DNA from: DATGLE01 sp035294325
GTDB taxonomy: Bacteria > Chloroflexota > Ktedonobacteria > Ktedonobacterales > Ktedonobacteraceae
NCBI GenBank assembly: GCA_035294325.1
Contig: DATGLE010000004.1
Coordinates: 1-31,868, forward strand
Direction: 5' to 3'
DNA: 31,868 bases
Shown here: piece after piece, positions 1-7,060 of the stretch
Position numbering within the stretch: the first letter of the stretch is position 1
How the letters are laid out: each line of letters starts with the position of its first letter
Notes under the pieces: model-generated
What the model saw: the letters and a program-made list of their open reading frames with translations, nothing else
Database searches by the model: none
Told to the model about the DNA's origin: nothing
Position numbers and translations under genes: made by a program

Positions 1-416
1 GCATGCGCCTGCATCTCTGCTGGGGCAATTACGAAGGGCCACATCATAAGGATGTGCCGCTCAACGCCATCATCGACATCGCGCTGCGAGCGAAACCTGT
101 TGCCTTATCCTTTGAGGCGGCCAATCCGCGCCACGAGCACGAGTGGGTAGTCTTCGAGAACGTGAAGCTGCCCGAAGACAAAGTGCTGATCCCCGGCATG
201 CTCGACTCAACCACCAACTTTATCGAGCACCCGGAGTTGGTAGCGCAGCGTCTCACCCGCTTTGCTGAGGTCGTTGGGCGCGAGCGGGTGATGGCGGGCA
301 CAGACTGCGGTTTTGCCACCTTTGCAGGAATGGATACGGTTGATCCACAAATTGCGTGGGCGAAATTGCAGGCGCTAGCGGAAGGCGCGCGCATTGCCTC
401 GCAGCGTCTCTGGTAA
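1..416 (+). CDS. MetE-like (cobalamin-independent methionine synthase C-terminal domain) methyltransferase, 5'-truncated
   Basis: The window opens inside this gene; only the last ~137 residues are present. They match the zinc-dependent C-terminal barrel of the MetE family, which moves a methyl group (or, in relatives, another alkyl group) to a thiol. Zinc ligands are visible: the HLC pair (residues 4 and 6 of the visible part), Glu38 in SFEAANPRHEHEW and Cys102 in GTDCGF. The ATG at position 3 is internal, since the HLC strand lies in mid-barrel. The protein is probably one of the short single-domain relatives ('methionine synthase II family', epoxyalkane:CoM-transferase-like) rather than full MetE, but the missing 5' part prevents a decision. 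It ends 135 bp before the iclR-type gene, which has its own promoter, so it is probably a separate unit. Confidence 0.85.
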   Translation, partial: MRLHLCWGNYEGPHHKDVPLNAIIDIALRAKPVALSFEAANPRHEHEWVVFENVKLPEDKVLIPGMLDSTTNFIEHPELVAQRLTRFAEVVGRERVMAGTDCGFATFAGMDTVDPQIAWAKLQALAEGARIASQRLW

Positions 417-476
417 TGCTGCGGCGCACTCAGATTTTGTAAAAGGGGATGACGTAGGGGCTTCGTTCGATAACGC

Positions 477-506
477 TTGACGGCAAAGCCTCCTTTTAGA
501 TATACT
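477..506 (+). promoter_or_regulatory. Sigma-A-type promoter of the IclR/hcr-like operon
   Basis: TTGACG (477-482), 18 bp, TATACT (501-506). Transcription should begin near 513, which rules out the in-frame TTG at 477 as start of the regulator and supports the ATG at 552. The promoter upstream of the BtuF riboswitch (12774-12803) has nearly the same hexamers and the same 18-bp spacer. Confidence 0.65.
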
Positions 507-518
507 GTTCATGTGACG

Positions 519-531
519 GAACGAATCGTTC
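519..531 (+). promoter_or_regulatory. Candidate IclR-family operator palindrome
   Basis: GAACGA-A-TCGTTC is a perfect 13-bp palindrome just downstream of the predicted transcription start and upstream of the regulator's ATG. An additional half-site TCGTTC lies at 463-468, just upstream of the -35 box. Position and symmetry fit autoregulation by the adjacent IclR-type protein; this is inference. Confidence 0.4.
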
Positions 532-551
532 AGAAGAAAGAACATGTGCAT

Positions 552-1340
552 ATGGAACAGAGCGCTGGCCCACAGAGCGTTGCGCCCGCCCCGATGGTTG
601 AACGCGCCTTCCGCCTGCTCGACCTGCTGAGCGCTGCCGAGGAGGGTATGACGCTCTCTGAACTGGCGCGGGCGCTCGATATGAGCAAGGGCAGCATGCA
701 TGGGCTGCTTAAGACGCTGGAGAGCAATGGCGTGATCGAACAATCGGATGAGCGTCTCTACATGCTGGGGCCGCGTATCTACGACCTGGCGCAGAGCTAT
801 GTGCAGCGCGCCGGTCTGCGACGCTTCGCGTTGCCCGCCATGCGTCGCCTCGCGGCTGCAACCTCCGAGACAGTGCTGCTGGGGCGCGTCGAGCAGAACG
901 GCGTGCGCATTATCGAGCGTATCGAAGATGAAGGCGACAGCGCGACATTGCGCATCTCGGCGCGTCGCGGTACACGCGTTCCCCTGCTTGCCGGCGTCGT
1001 CGGGCGTCTGGTGCTCGCGAACTGGCCGGAGGCGCGGCGCCGCGAATATCTGCACAGCCATCCCCTGCCGCGCTTCACCGGGCGCTCGATTACCGATCCC
1101 GAGCGCTTTCTGGCTGTTGTCGAGGAGGCTGGCCGTGCAGGCGTGAGCATGGAGCGCGAAGAGTATCTTGCTGGCGTCAACGCCGTCGCAGCCCCGATCT
1201 ACGCCGCTGGCGGCGCCCTGGTGGCTCTGCTCTGGATCGTCGGCTTCAGCTCTCATTTTAATGATGAGGCTATGCAGCGCGCCGCTGAACAATTGCGCGC
1301 TGAAGCCGAAGCCATCTCGCAAGCACTGGGTGCAAAATGA
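552..1340 (+). CDS. IclR-family transcriptional regulator
   Basis: 262 aa. The N-terminal winged helix-turn-helix (about residues 10-70; VERAFRLLDLLS, TLSELARALDMSKGSMHGLL, then LKTLESNGVI) is followed by the IclR effector-binding domain (about 80-255). IclR proteins usually control neighbouring catabolic genes in response to an aromatic or organic acid. The ATG at 552 was chosen because the upstream in-frame TTG at 477 coincides with the -35 box; the Shine-Dalgarno is weak (AGAAAG, about 12 nt away). The stop codon is 12 bp before the next gene, whose ribosome site begins immediately after it, so the regulator is probably cotranscribed with the molybdenum enzyme genes and controls them. The inducer cannot be read from sequence. 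Confidence 0.92.
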   Translation: MEQSAGPQSVAPAPMVERAFRLLDLLSAAEEGMTLSELARALDMSKGSMHGLLKTLESNGVIEQSDERLYMLGPRIYDLAQSYVQRAGLRRFALPAMRRLAAATSETVLLGRVEQNGVRIIERIEDEGDSATLRISARRGTRVPLLAGVVGRLVLANWPEARRREYLHSHPLPRFTGRSITDPERFLAVVEEAGRAGVSMEREEYLAGVNAVAAPIYAAGGALVALLWIVGFSSHFNDEAMQRAAEQLRAEAEAISQALGAK

Positions 1341-1352
1341 AGGAGGTTGGCA

Positions 1353-1838
1353 TTGCGCGAACTGATTACTCTGCGTGTCAACGGCGAGCGTCACGAACTG
1401 GCCGTGCTGCCACATCGTTCGCTGCTTGAAGTATTGCGTGAAGATATGGGCCTTATCGGCACCAAGCATGGCTGCGAGCTGGGAGAATGCGGCGCCTGCA
1501 CGGTGCTGGTCGATGGCGTTCCCGTACTATCGTGTCTGACGCTGCCCGTCGAGGTGCAGGACAGCGAAATCACCACTATCGAAGGTCTGGAGCAGCAGGG
1601 CAGGCTGCATCCTCTACAGGAGACCTTCGCTGAACTGGGCGCCGCGCAGTGTGGCTACTGCACGCCGGGCATGCTGCTTTCGGGCGCGGCGCTGCTGCGT
1701 GACAATCCCCATCCCACGCGCGAAGAGATCAAGGAGGCGCTGGCAGGCAACCTCTGCCGCTGCACCGGCTACACCAAGATCTACGAAGCGGTTGAGTCCG
1801 CCGCCGAGCGTATGACCAGCAAGGAGGGTGTACGATGA
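1353..1838 (+). CDS. hcrC: 4-hydroxybenzoyl-CoA reductase-like small subunit, two [2Fe-2S] clusters
   Basis: 161 aa, the usual length for the iron-sulfur subunit of molybdenum hydroxylases. It passes electrons between the Mo site and the FAD subunit. The plant-ferredoxin-type cluster uses Cys41, 46, 49 and 61 (GCELGECGACTVLVDG). The C-terminal helical-bundle cluster uses Cys99, 102, 134 and 136 (QCGYCTPGM, NLCRCTGY). I place the start at the TTG at 1353, six bases after AGGAGG (1341-1346); the in-frame TTG at 1347 directly abuts that ribosome site and is unlikely. It overlaps the Mo subunit by an ATGA motif, implying translational coupling. The hcrC name rests mainly on the adjacent HcrB-like subunit; the small subunit alone would fit many XDH-family enzymes. 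Confidence 0.93.
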   Translation: MRELITLRVNGERHELAVLPHRSLLEVLREDMGLIGTKHGCELGECGACTVLVDGVPVLSCLTLPVEVQDSEITTIEGLEQQGRLHPLQETFAELGAAQCGYCTPGMLLSGAALLRDNPHPTREEIKEALAGNLCRCTGYTKIYEAVESAAERMTSKEGVR

Positions 1839-4402
1839 GCGAACGGCATCCAAAGATCATAGGCGCGCCGCGCCCCAAAGTCGATGCCTACGGCAAAGTG
1901 ACCGGGCGTGCGCTCTATGCCGACGATATCATGCTGCCGCGCATGCTCTATGGCAAGCTGCTGCGCTCGCCCCATCCTCATGCGCGCATTCTCTCTATCG
2001 ATACGCGCTGCGCCCTCGAACTGCCGGGCGTTGTGGCCGTCCTCACCGGCGAAGATCTGCCGCAGAGGTACGGTATTCTGCCCTCAAGCCAGGACGAGTA
2101 CGCGCTGGCAATTGACAAGGTGCGCTACGTGGGCGATCCCGTTGCCGCCGTGGCCGCTACCGATCCCGATATTCTCGACGAAGCGTTAGCGCTCATCAAG
2201 GTGGAGTACGAGGTGCTGCCCGCGCTGATGAGCATCGATGAAGCGCTGGCGCATCCCGAAGTCAAGATCAACGACGACGCACGTATCGGTAACATTCACA
2301 AGGCCGTCAACTATGAGTTCGGCGATGTCGAGGCTGGTTTCGCCGCCGCCGATTATGTACGTGAGGACTGGATCTACTACGAGGGCAATAACCATGCTCC
2401 CATCGAGACGCATGCCTGCGTCGCGCAGTGGGAACCCAACCCGAGCGATCCCGTCGGCGGCAAGCTCACGCTCTGGTCCTCGACGCAGACGCCGCACTAC
2501 GTACACCGCGAGGTGAGCAAGGTGCTCAAGATCCCGCCCTCGCACCTGCGTGTCATTGCTCCCAGCATCGGCGGCGGCTTCGGTGGTAAGAGCGATCCTT
2601 TCTCGCACGAGATCTGTGCGTGTGAACTCGCGCGCCGCACGGGCCGGCCCGTCAAAATTACCTGCACGCGCGAGGAGGTCTTTTTGATCCATCGCGGGCG
2701 CCATCCCGTCAAGATGTGGATCAAGACCGGCGTCAAAAAAGATGGCACAATCACGGCGATGCATTTCCGCTCGTTCCTCGACGGCGGCGCCTACGGCTCG
2801 TATGGCGTGGCGACGACTTACTATACGGGCGTGTTGCAGCCAGTGACGTATAAGCTTCCCTGCTACAAATTCGAGGGTATGCGCCTCTTCACCAACAAGC
2901 CTCCCTGCGGTCCGAAACGTGGTCACGGCACGACGCAGCCGCGCTTTGCCGTCGAGGTGCACATGGATAAGATCGCCCACGACCTGGGCATCGATCCCAT
3001 CGAACTGCGCCGCCGCAACCTTGTCGAGCCATACACCTACACCATCAACGGGCTGCGCATCACAAGTTGCGCGCTGGGCGAGTGTCTCGATCAGGTTGTC
3101 GAACGTTCGGGCTGGAACGAATTCCATGCCAGTAAGCAGCACCTGGCGGCCAGCAACGGTCATCCGCAGAGCGGGCCGGTCAAGCGAGGTATGGGCATCG
3201 CGGCCTCGACGTATATCTGTGGCGCCGGCAAGCCCATCTACTGGAACGATATGCCGCATTCCGCTGTGCAGATCAGGCTGGATCGTGGCGGCGGCGTGAC
3301 CGTCTATTGTGGCGCAACCGATATCGGGCAGGGGTCAACGTCGATGCTTGCCTATATCGTCGCCGAAGAACTGGGCATCGAGCCGGAAGAGATCCATATG
3401 GAGACGGCTGATACCTCGCTCACACCTGTCGATCTTGGCTCGTATTCCAGCCGTGTAACCTTCATGGCCGGTAATGCCGCTATCGCTGCCGCGCGCAAGC
3501 TGCGTGAGCAGTTGTTCGCCGTAGCTGCCGAGCGCCTGCGCGTTCCCGTAGAGTATTTGCAGGCGGAGGGCGGCGCGATTTATGACGAGCGCAATCCTTC
3601 TGTGGCCCTGCCGTTTGTGCAGGCCATCCAGCTTGCCGAGGCGCGTTTCGGCGCGCTGGTCGCTGCCGGATCGTACAGGCCGCCGGAGGGTATCCACGGT
3701 GACTACAAGGGCGCCGGTGTTGGTCCCTCGCCCGCCTATTCGTATTCTGCGTGCGTGGCGCAGGTCGCGGTTGATGAGGAGACCGGCGAGGTGACTGTCG
3801 AGAAGCTCTGGCTGGCGCACGATATCGGGCAGTCTATCAATCCGCTGCTGGTGGCCGGCCAGGTCGAGGGCAGCGCGTATATGGGCTACGGCGAGGTGCT
3901 GATGGAGCAGCAGGTGTTCCGCAAGGGGAGGCACAAGATCCCGTCGCTGCTCGATTACAAGCTGGCGACAACGCTCGATACGCCCGAGATCGAGACGATC
4001 CTGGTGGAGAATCCTGATCGCGAAGGTCCGTTCGGAGCGAAGGAGGCCGGTCAGGGACCGCTGAACCCGGTTGGCCCGGCGATTGCCAATGCCATCTACG
4101 ATGCCGTTGGCGTGCGGATCGACGAGACGCCGATCACAGCCGATAAGGTGCTGAAGGCGCTCCAGGCCAGGACGCCCGGTAAGGTCACGCGAGGAGCGCC
4201 GCAGGTTAAGCCAGTCGCGGCGCCTGCCCCCTGGCCGTCGCGCCTGATCCAGTGGCAGCCCGCACAGACGCGCGTAGAGGGGCCAGATGAGGCTGACGCG
4301 CGCGTGCCCTCGGCGAAGAGCGTTCATGAAATACATGATGCCAGCGCCGCTGGCGCGACTGCTGTGCGGTCAGGCGCCATGAGAGGAAAAGGAGCGAACT
4401 GA
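1835..4402 (+). CDS. hcrA: 4-hydroxybenzoyl-CoA reductase-like molybdopterin-binding large subunit
   Basis: 855 aa, xanthine dehydrogenase-superfamily catalytic subunit. The N-terminal a/b hammerhead domain (about 15-130) is followed by the Mo-cofactor binding domain. Visible cofactor motifs: GGGFGGK (246-252), GPKRGHG (359-365), GATDIGQG (493-500) and GAKEAGQGPLNP (about 734-745). The RGHG form resembles HcrA-type enzymes rather than CoxL, whose VAYxCSFR loop is absent. The usual active-site Glu of GxxxxGE appears here as Gln740. Residues from about 770 form a Pro/Ala-rich tail of roughly 85 residues not expected in the family. The gene overlaps its upstream neighbour by 4 bp and its downstream neighbour by 1 bp. 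Substrate is inferred only: an aromatic CoA thioester is likely given the 4Fe-4S-type FAD subunit and the adjacent CoA ligase. Confidence 0.9.
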   Translation: MSERHPKIIGAPRPKVDAYGKVTGRALYADDIMLPRMLYGKLLRSPHPHARILSIDTRCALELPGVVAVLTGEDLPQRYGILPSSQDEYALAIDKVRYVGDPVAAVAATDPDILDEALALIKVEYEVLPALMSIDEALAHPEVKINDDARIGNIHKAVNYEFGDVEAGFAAADYVREDWIYYEGNNHAPIETHACVAQWEPNPSDPVGGKLTLWSSTQTPHYVHREVSKVLKIPPSHLRVIAPSIGGGFGGKSDPFSHEICACELARRTGRPVKITCTREEVFLIHRGRHPVKMWIKTGVKKDGTITAMHFRSFLDGGAYGSYGVATTYYTGVLQPVTYKLPCYKFEGMRLFTNKPPCGPKRGHGTTQPRFAVEVHMDKIAHDLGIDPIELRRRNLVEPYTYTINGLRITSCALGECLDQVVERSGWNEFHASKQHLAASNGHPQSGPVKRGMGIAASTYICGAGKPIYWNDMPHSAVQIRLDRGGGVTVYCGATDIGQGSTSMLAYIVAEELGIEPEEIHMETADTSLTPVDLGSYSSRVTFMAGNAAIAAARKLREQLFAVAAERLRVPVEYLQAEGGAIYDERNPSVALPFVQAIQLAEARFGALVAAGSYRPPEGIHGDYKGAGVGPSPAYSYSACVAQVAVDEETGEVTVEKLWLAHDIGQSINPLLVAGQVEGSAYMGYGEVLMEQQVFRKGRHKIPSLLDYKLATTLDTPEIETILVENPDREGPFGAKEAGQGPLNPVGPAIANAIYDAVGVRIDETPITADKVLKALQARTPGKVTRGAPQVKPVAAPAPWPSRLIQWQPAQTRVEGPDEADARVPSAKSVHEIHDASAAGATAVRSGAMRGKGAN

Positions 4403-5412
4403 TGTTACGACTGCCTCCATTCCGCTACCTGGCGCCGCGCAGCCTGGAAGATGCCGCGCGCATGTTGCAGCAGGAGGGCGAGCAGGCCATGCTCGTCGCC
4501 GGCGGCACGGACCTCTATCCCAACATGAAGCGGCGCCAGTTCACGCCCGCCGTGCTGATCGGCCTGCGCGGCATCAAAGCCTTGAAGGGCATCAGCGGCT
4601 CGCCCGAGCAGGGCTTTCGTATTGGCTCCGGCGTGACGCTGACGATGCTGGCCGGGCATCCGGCGCTCAATCAATGCTATCCGGCGCTGGCGCAGGCCGC
4701 CGGTTCCGTCTCGACGCCGCAACTGCGCAACATGGGCACCATCGGCGGCAACCTCTTTCTGGACACGCGCTGCAACTACTACAACCAGACCGAGTTCTGG
4801 CGCCATTCTATCGGTTATTGCATGAAGCGCGACGGCGATATCTGCCTGGTGGCACCGGGCAGTCCGCGCTGCTGGGCCATCTCTTCGGCAGATACCGCGC
4901 CCGTGCTGGTCAGCCTGGGCGCGCGTGCGCGGCTGGTCAGCGTGCGCGGCGAGCGCGTCGTGGATGTGCGCGAACTCTTCCGCGACGATGGCATGCATCC
5001 CTATACGAAAGAGGCCGACGAGATCCTGAGCGAGATTATCCTGCCGCCGTCCGATGGATGGCGCAGCGTCTACTTGAAGCTGCGACGGCGCGGCTCCTTC
5101 GACTTTCCCATCCTGGGCGTCGCCGTGGCCCTGCGCACCGGTGTTGATGGCACGATCAGCGATGCGCGCATCACGCTGGGCGCTGTCGCTTCGCACCCCG
5201 TCGAGGCCACGGAGGCGGCGGCGCTGCTCATCGGCCAGAAGATCGATCAGCTCGCGCCCGAACTGCTGGAGAAGGTGGCGGCCAGCGCCTCTAGACGCTC
5301 CAAGCCGCTCGATAACGCCGACCTGACCATCAACTATCGCAAGCAGGTCACGCCGGTCTACGTTCGCCGCGCAATAAGCCAGCTTGCCGGAGGAGTCATG
5401 GGAGCGCGGTAG
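4402..5412 (+). CDS. hcrB: 4-hydroxybenzoyl-CoA reductase-like FAD subunit with extra [4Fe-4S] loop
   Basis: 336 aa, FAD-binding subunit of a molybdenum hydroxylase. FAD motifs are clear: AGGTDLYPNM near residue 33 and GTIGGNLFLDTRC near 112. A loop after the second motif carries Cys124, Cys140, Cys148 and Cys157. The spacing of 16, 8 and 9 residues equals, as I recall it, that of the four ligands of the additional [4Fe-4S] cluster in Thauera aromatica HcrB (Cys122, 138, 146, 155). Ordinary XDH and CO dehydrogenase FAD subunits lack this loop, so the subunit identifies the complex as HCR-type. In HCR the cluster lets low-potential electrons flow to the Mo site for reductive dehydroxylation. 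The start ATG overlaps the preceding stop (TGATG) and has AAAAGGAG upstream. Confidence 0.92.
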   Translation: MLRLPPFRYLAPRSLEDAARMLQQEGEQAMLVAGGTDLYPNMKRRQFTPAVLIGLRGIKALKGISGSPEQGFRIGSGVTLTMLAGHPALNQCYPALAQAAGSVSTPQLRNMGTIGGNLFLDTRCNYYNQTEFWRHSIGYCMKRDGDICLVAPGSPRCWAISSADTAPVLVSLGARARLVSVRGERVVDVRELFRDDGMHPYTKEADEILSEIILPPSDGWRSVYLKLRRRGSFDFPILGVAVALRTGVDGTISDARITLGAVASHPVEATEAAALLIGQKIDQLAPELLEKVAASASRRSKPLDNADLTINYRKQVTPVYVRRAISQLAGGVMGAR

Positions 5413-5416
5413 ATTT

Positions 5417-5487
5417 ATGTCATCCTGAGCGGCCGCGAAGGAGCCGATGGTGGGCCGCAGAGCCTTCGCGGCCGCTCAGGATGACAT
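5417..5487. repeat. Palindromic intergenic repeat, 25-bp perfect arms
   Basis: Arms 5417-5441 and 5463-5487 are perfect reverse complements around a 21-nt loop. The outer sequence TGTCATCCTGAG and the inner CGCGAAGG recur in degenerate form at 20066-20111, so this is a dispersed repeat rather than a dedicated terminator; no U-tract follows. It lies between hcrB-like and the CoA ligase gene and might attenuate or process the operon transcript. Confidence 0.85.
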
Positions 5488-5504
5488 GCGGGGCGCTCAG
5501 AACA

Positions 5505-5537
5505 ACATGTTTCCGCATGGATGACATGTTTCCGCAT
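5505..5537 (+). repeat. 14-bp direct repeat upstream of the CoA ligase gene
   Basis: ACATGTTTCCGCAT occurs at 5505-5518 and 5524-5537, a 19-bp period, just before the ribosome site of the next gene. It could be a protein-binding site or a small duplication. Confidence 0.6.
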
Positions 5538-5562
5538 TAATGTAGGAAGGAACGATGCCCAT

Positions 5563-6846
5563 ATGTCAGAACTCGAAACGGCATCCCGTTCAGAAATTGA
5601 AGCACATCAGCTGGAGCGGCTGCAAGAAGGACTGGCGCGCATCCTGCCGCATAATCGCTTCTACTGGGAAAAATTTCGCGGGGATCCCGGCCTGAATGTC
5701 AATGGAGCCGTGACCATCGACAGCCTCGCAGATCTCGCGCGCCTGCCCTTCACCACCAAACGCGAGTTCGTCGCCGACCAGCAGGAGCATCCTTTATTTG
5801 GCACCAACCTCACCTATCCATTGAGCGCATATGTGCGTTTCCATCAGACATCGGGGACCGCTGGCCGCCCGCTGAAGATCCTCGATACGCAGGAAAGCTG
5901 GGACTGGTGGGCGCAGTGCTGGACAAGTGTCTACCGCGCGGCGGGGGTGAGCGAGAATGACATTGTGTTCCTGGCCTTCGGCTTCGGCCCGTTCATCGGC
6001 TTCTGGTCGGCCTACGAAGGCGCGAAGCTGCTCGGCGCGCTGACTGTGCCAGGGGGGAGCATGGATTCGCTGCAACGCCTGCGCGCCATGCAGGAGATAG
6101 GCGCGACGGTGCTCGTCTGCACGCCAAGTTACGCCCTGCGCCTGGCCGAGGTCGCGCGGGAGCATGGCATTGATTTGCCGTCGTCATCTGTACGTGTCAC
6201 CATTCACGCGGGCGAGCCGGGCGCATCAATTCCGGCGACGCGCGAGCGTATCGAGCAGGCATGGGGGGCCAGAACTTACGACCATACCGGCATGACCGAG
6301 ATGGGCGCGTTCGGCTTCGCCTGCTCGCAGCGGCGGGGCGTGCACGTCAACGAGGCCGAGTTCATCGCCGAGATCCTTGATCCCCAGAGCGGCCAGCCGG
6401 TCAAGGAGGGCGAAGTTGGCGAACTGATCCTGACCAATCTGGGGCGCTGGGGCAGTCCAGCTATTCGCTATCGCACCGGCGATCTCGTGCGTCATGGCGG
6501 CTACAACTGTGAGTGCGGGCGCAGCTACCTCTACCTGCCGGGCGGCATCCTGGGGCGCGCCGACGATATGCTCATCGTGCGCGGAGTCAACGTCTATCCC
6601 TCCGCGCTGGCCGAGGTCCTGCATCGCTTTCCCGAAGTGACCGAGTATAAAGTCATCGTCACAAAGAACGGTGCAATGGATGAGATCAGCTTGCAGGTGG
6701 AATGCCCGCCGGAGTGCGTTGCCCGCTTGCAGGAAGAACTGCACGTTACCTTCAATTTGCGCATACCAATCGAGGCCGTCGATCTGGGGAGCCTGCCGCG
6801 CTTCGAGTTGAAGGCCAGGCGCGTTGAGGACCGCAGGAGGAGATAA
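5563..6846 (+). CDS. Phenylacetate-CoA ligase (PaaK)-like aryl-CoA ligase
   Basis: 427 aa, adenylate-forming enzyme of the PaaK family, which activates aryl acids to CoA thioesters via an acyl-adenylate. The phosphate-binding loop HQTSGTAGRPLK lies near residue 92; YDHTGMTEMG near 245 and YRTGDLV near 305 are the A5 and A7 motifs; GRADDMLIVRGVNVYP near 333 is the hinge into the small C-terminal domain. I chose the ATG at 5563: GGAAGGA lies 11 nt upstream and the next in-frame ATG, at 5521, is inside the direct repeat. Two cysteines near residue 320 (CECG) resemble the metal-like knuckle of PaaK relatives. It follows the HCR-like subunits on the same strand, suggesting it makes their CoA-thioester substrate. 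Aryl specificity is inferred. Confidence 0.88.
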   Translation: MSELETASRSEIEAHQLERLQEGLARILPHNRFYWEKFRGDPGLNVNGAVTIDSLADLARLPFTTKREFVADQQEHPLFGTNLTYPLSAYVRFHQTSGTAGRPLKILDTQESWDWWAQCWTSVYRAAGVSENDIVFLAFGFGPFIGFWSAYEGAKLLGALTVPGGSMDSLQRLRAMQEIGATVLVCTPSYALRLAEVAREHGIDLPSSSVRVTIHAGEPGASIPATRERIEQAWGARTYDHTGMTEMGAFGFACSQRRGVHVNEAEFIAEILDPQSGQPVKEGEVGELILTNLGRWGSPAIRYRTGDLVRHGGYNCECGRSYLYLPGGILGRADDMLIVRGVNVYPSALAEVLHRFPEVTEYKVIVTKNGAMDEISLQVECPPECVARLQEELHVTFNLRIPIEAVDLGSLPRFELKARRVEDRRRR

Positions 6847-6967
6847 GGAAACGAACGGTGCTGGTTTGCGCTCACCGCCATGGTTGTTGTAGACTGGCGA
6901 AGGACAATAATGAAAGTTACCGATCAAGTCCGGGAACAGAACCTGGCATGTGCGGGTGGGGTCTGCA

Positions 6968-7048
6968 TGGGCCGCCAGCAGGGCGGCCACTACGGTAGTA
7001 CGATCCGCCTGCACGAACTACTGTAGGGGCCGCCCTGCTGGCGGCCCA
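6968..7048. repeat. Long palindromic repeat upstream of the MFS gene
   Basis: Perfect 21-bp outer arms (6968-6988 and 7028-7048) continue inward with a few mismatches to about 7003/7013, leaving a loop of about 10 nt. It lies between the CoA ligase and MFS genes. An open frame runs through it into the MFS gene but encodes only repeat sequence, so the transporter starts after it. The 121 bp before it (6847-6967) hold no gene I can support. Confidence 0.85.
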
Positions 7049-7060
7049 CGAGAAAATACC

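Noticed and set aside
477..551. Longer N-terminus of the IclR regulator from TTG 477
   Set aside because: The start codon is part of the -35 box TTGACG and therefore would not be transcribed.
375..1469. Long - strand open frame opposite the IclR gene
   Set aside because: High-GC shadow of a clear + strand gene; no domain similarity and no ribosome site.
1835..4402. CO dehydrogenase large subunit (CoxL)
   Set aside because: The form I CoxL loop VAYxCSFR is missing; GPKRGHG stands in that area, and the FAD subunit carries the HcrB-type cysteine loop.
4405..5196. Long - strand open frame opposite the FAD subunit
   Set aside because: GC-rich shadow frame with no recognisable domain.
6950..7060. 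N-terminal extension of the MFS transporter
   Set aside because: It translates the palindromic repeat at 6968-7048; the ATG at 7061 directly precedes the first family-like residues.
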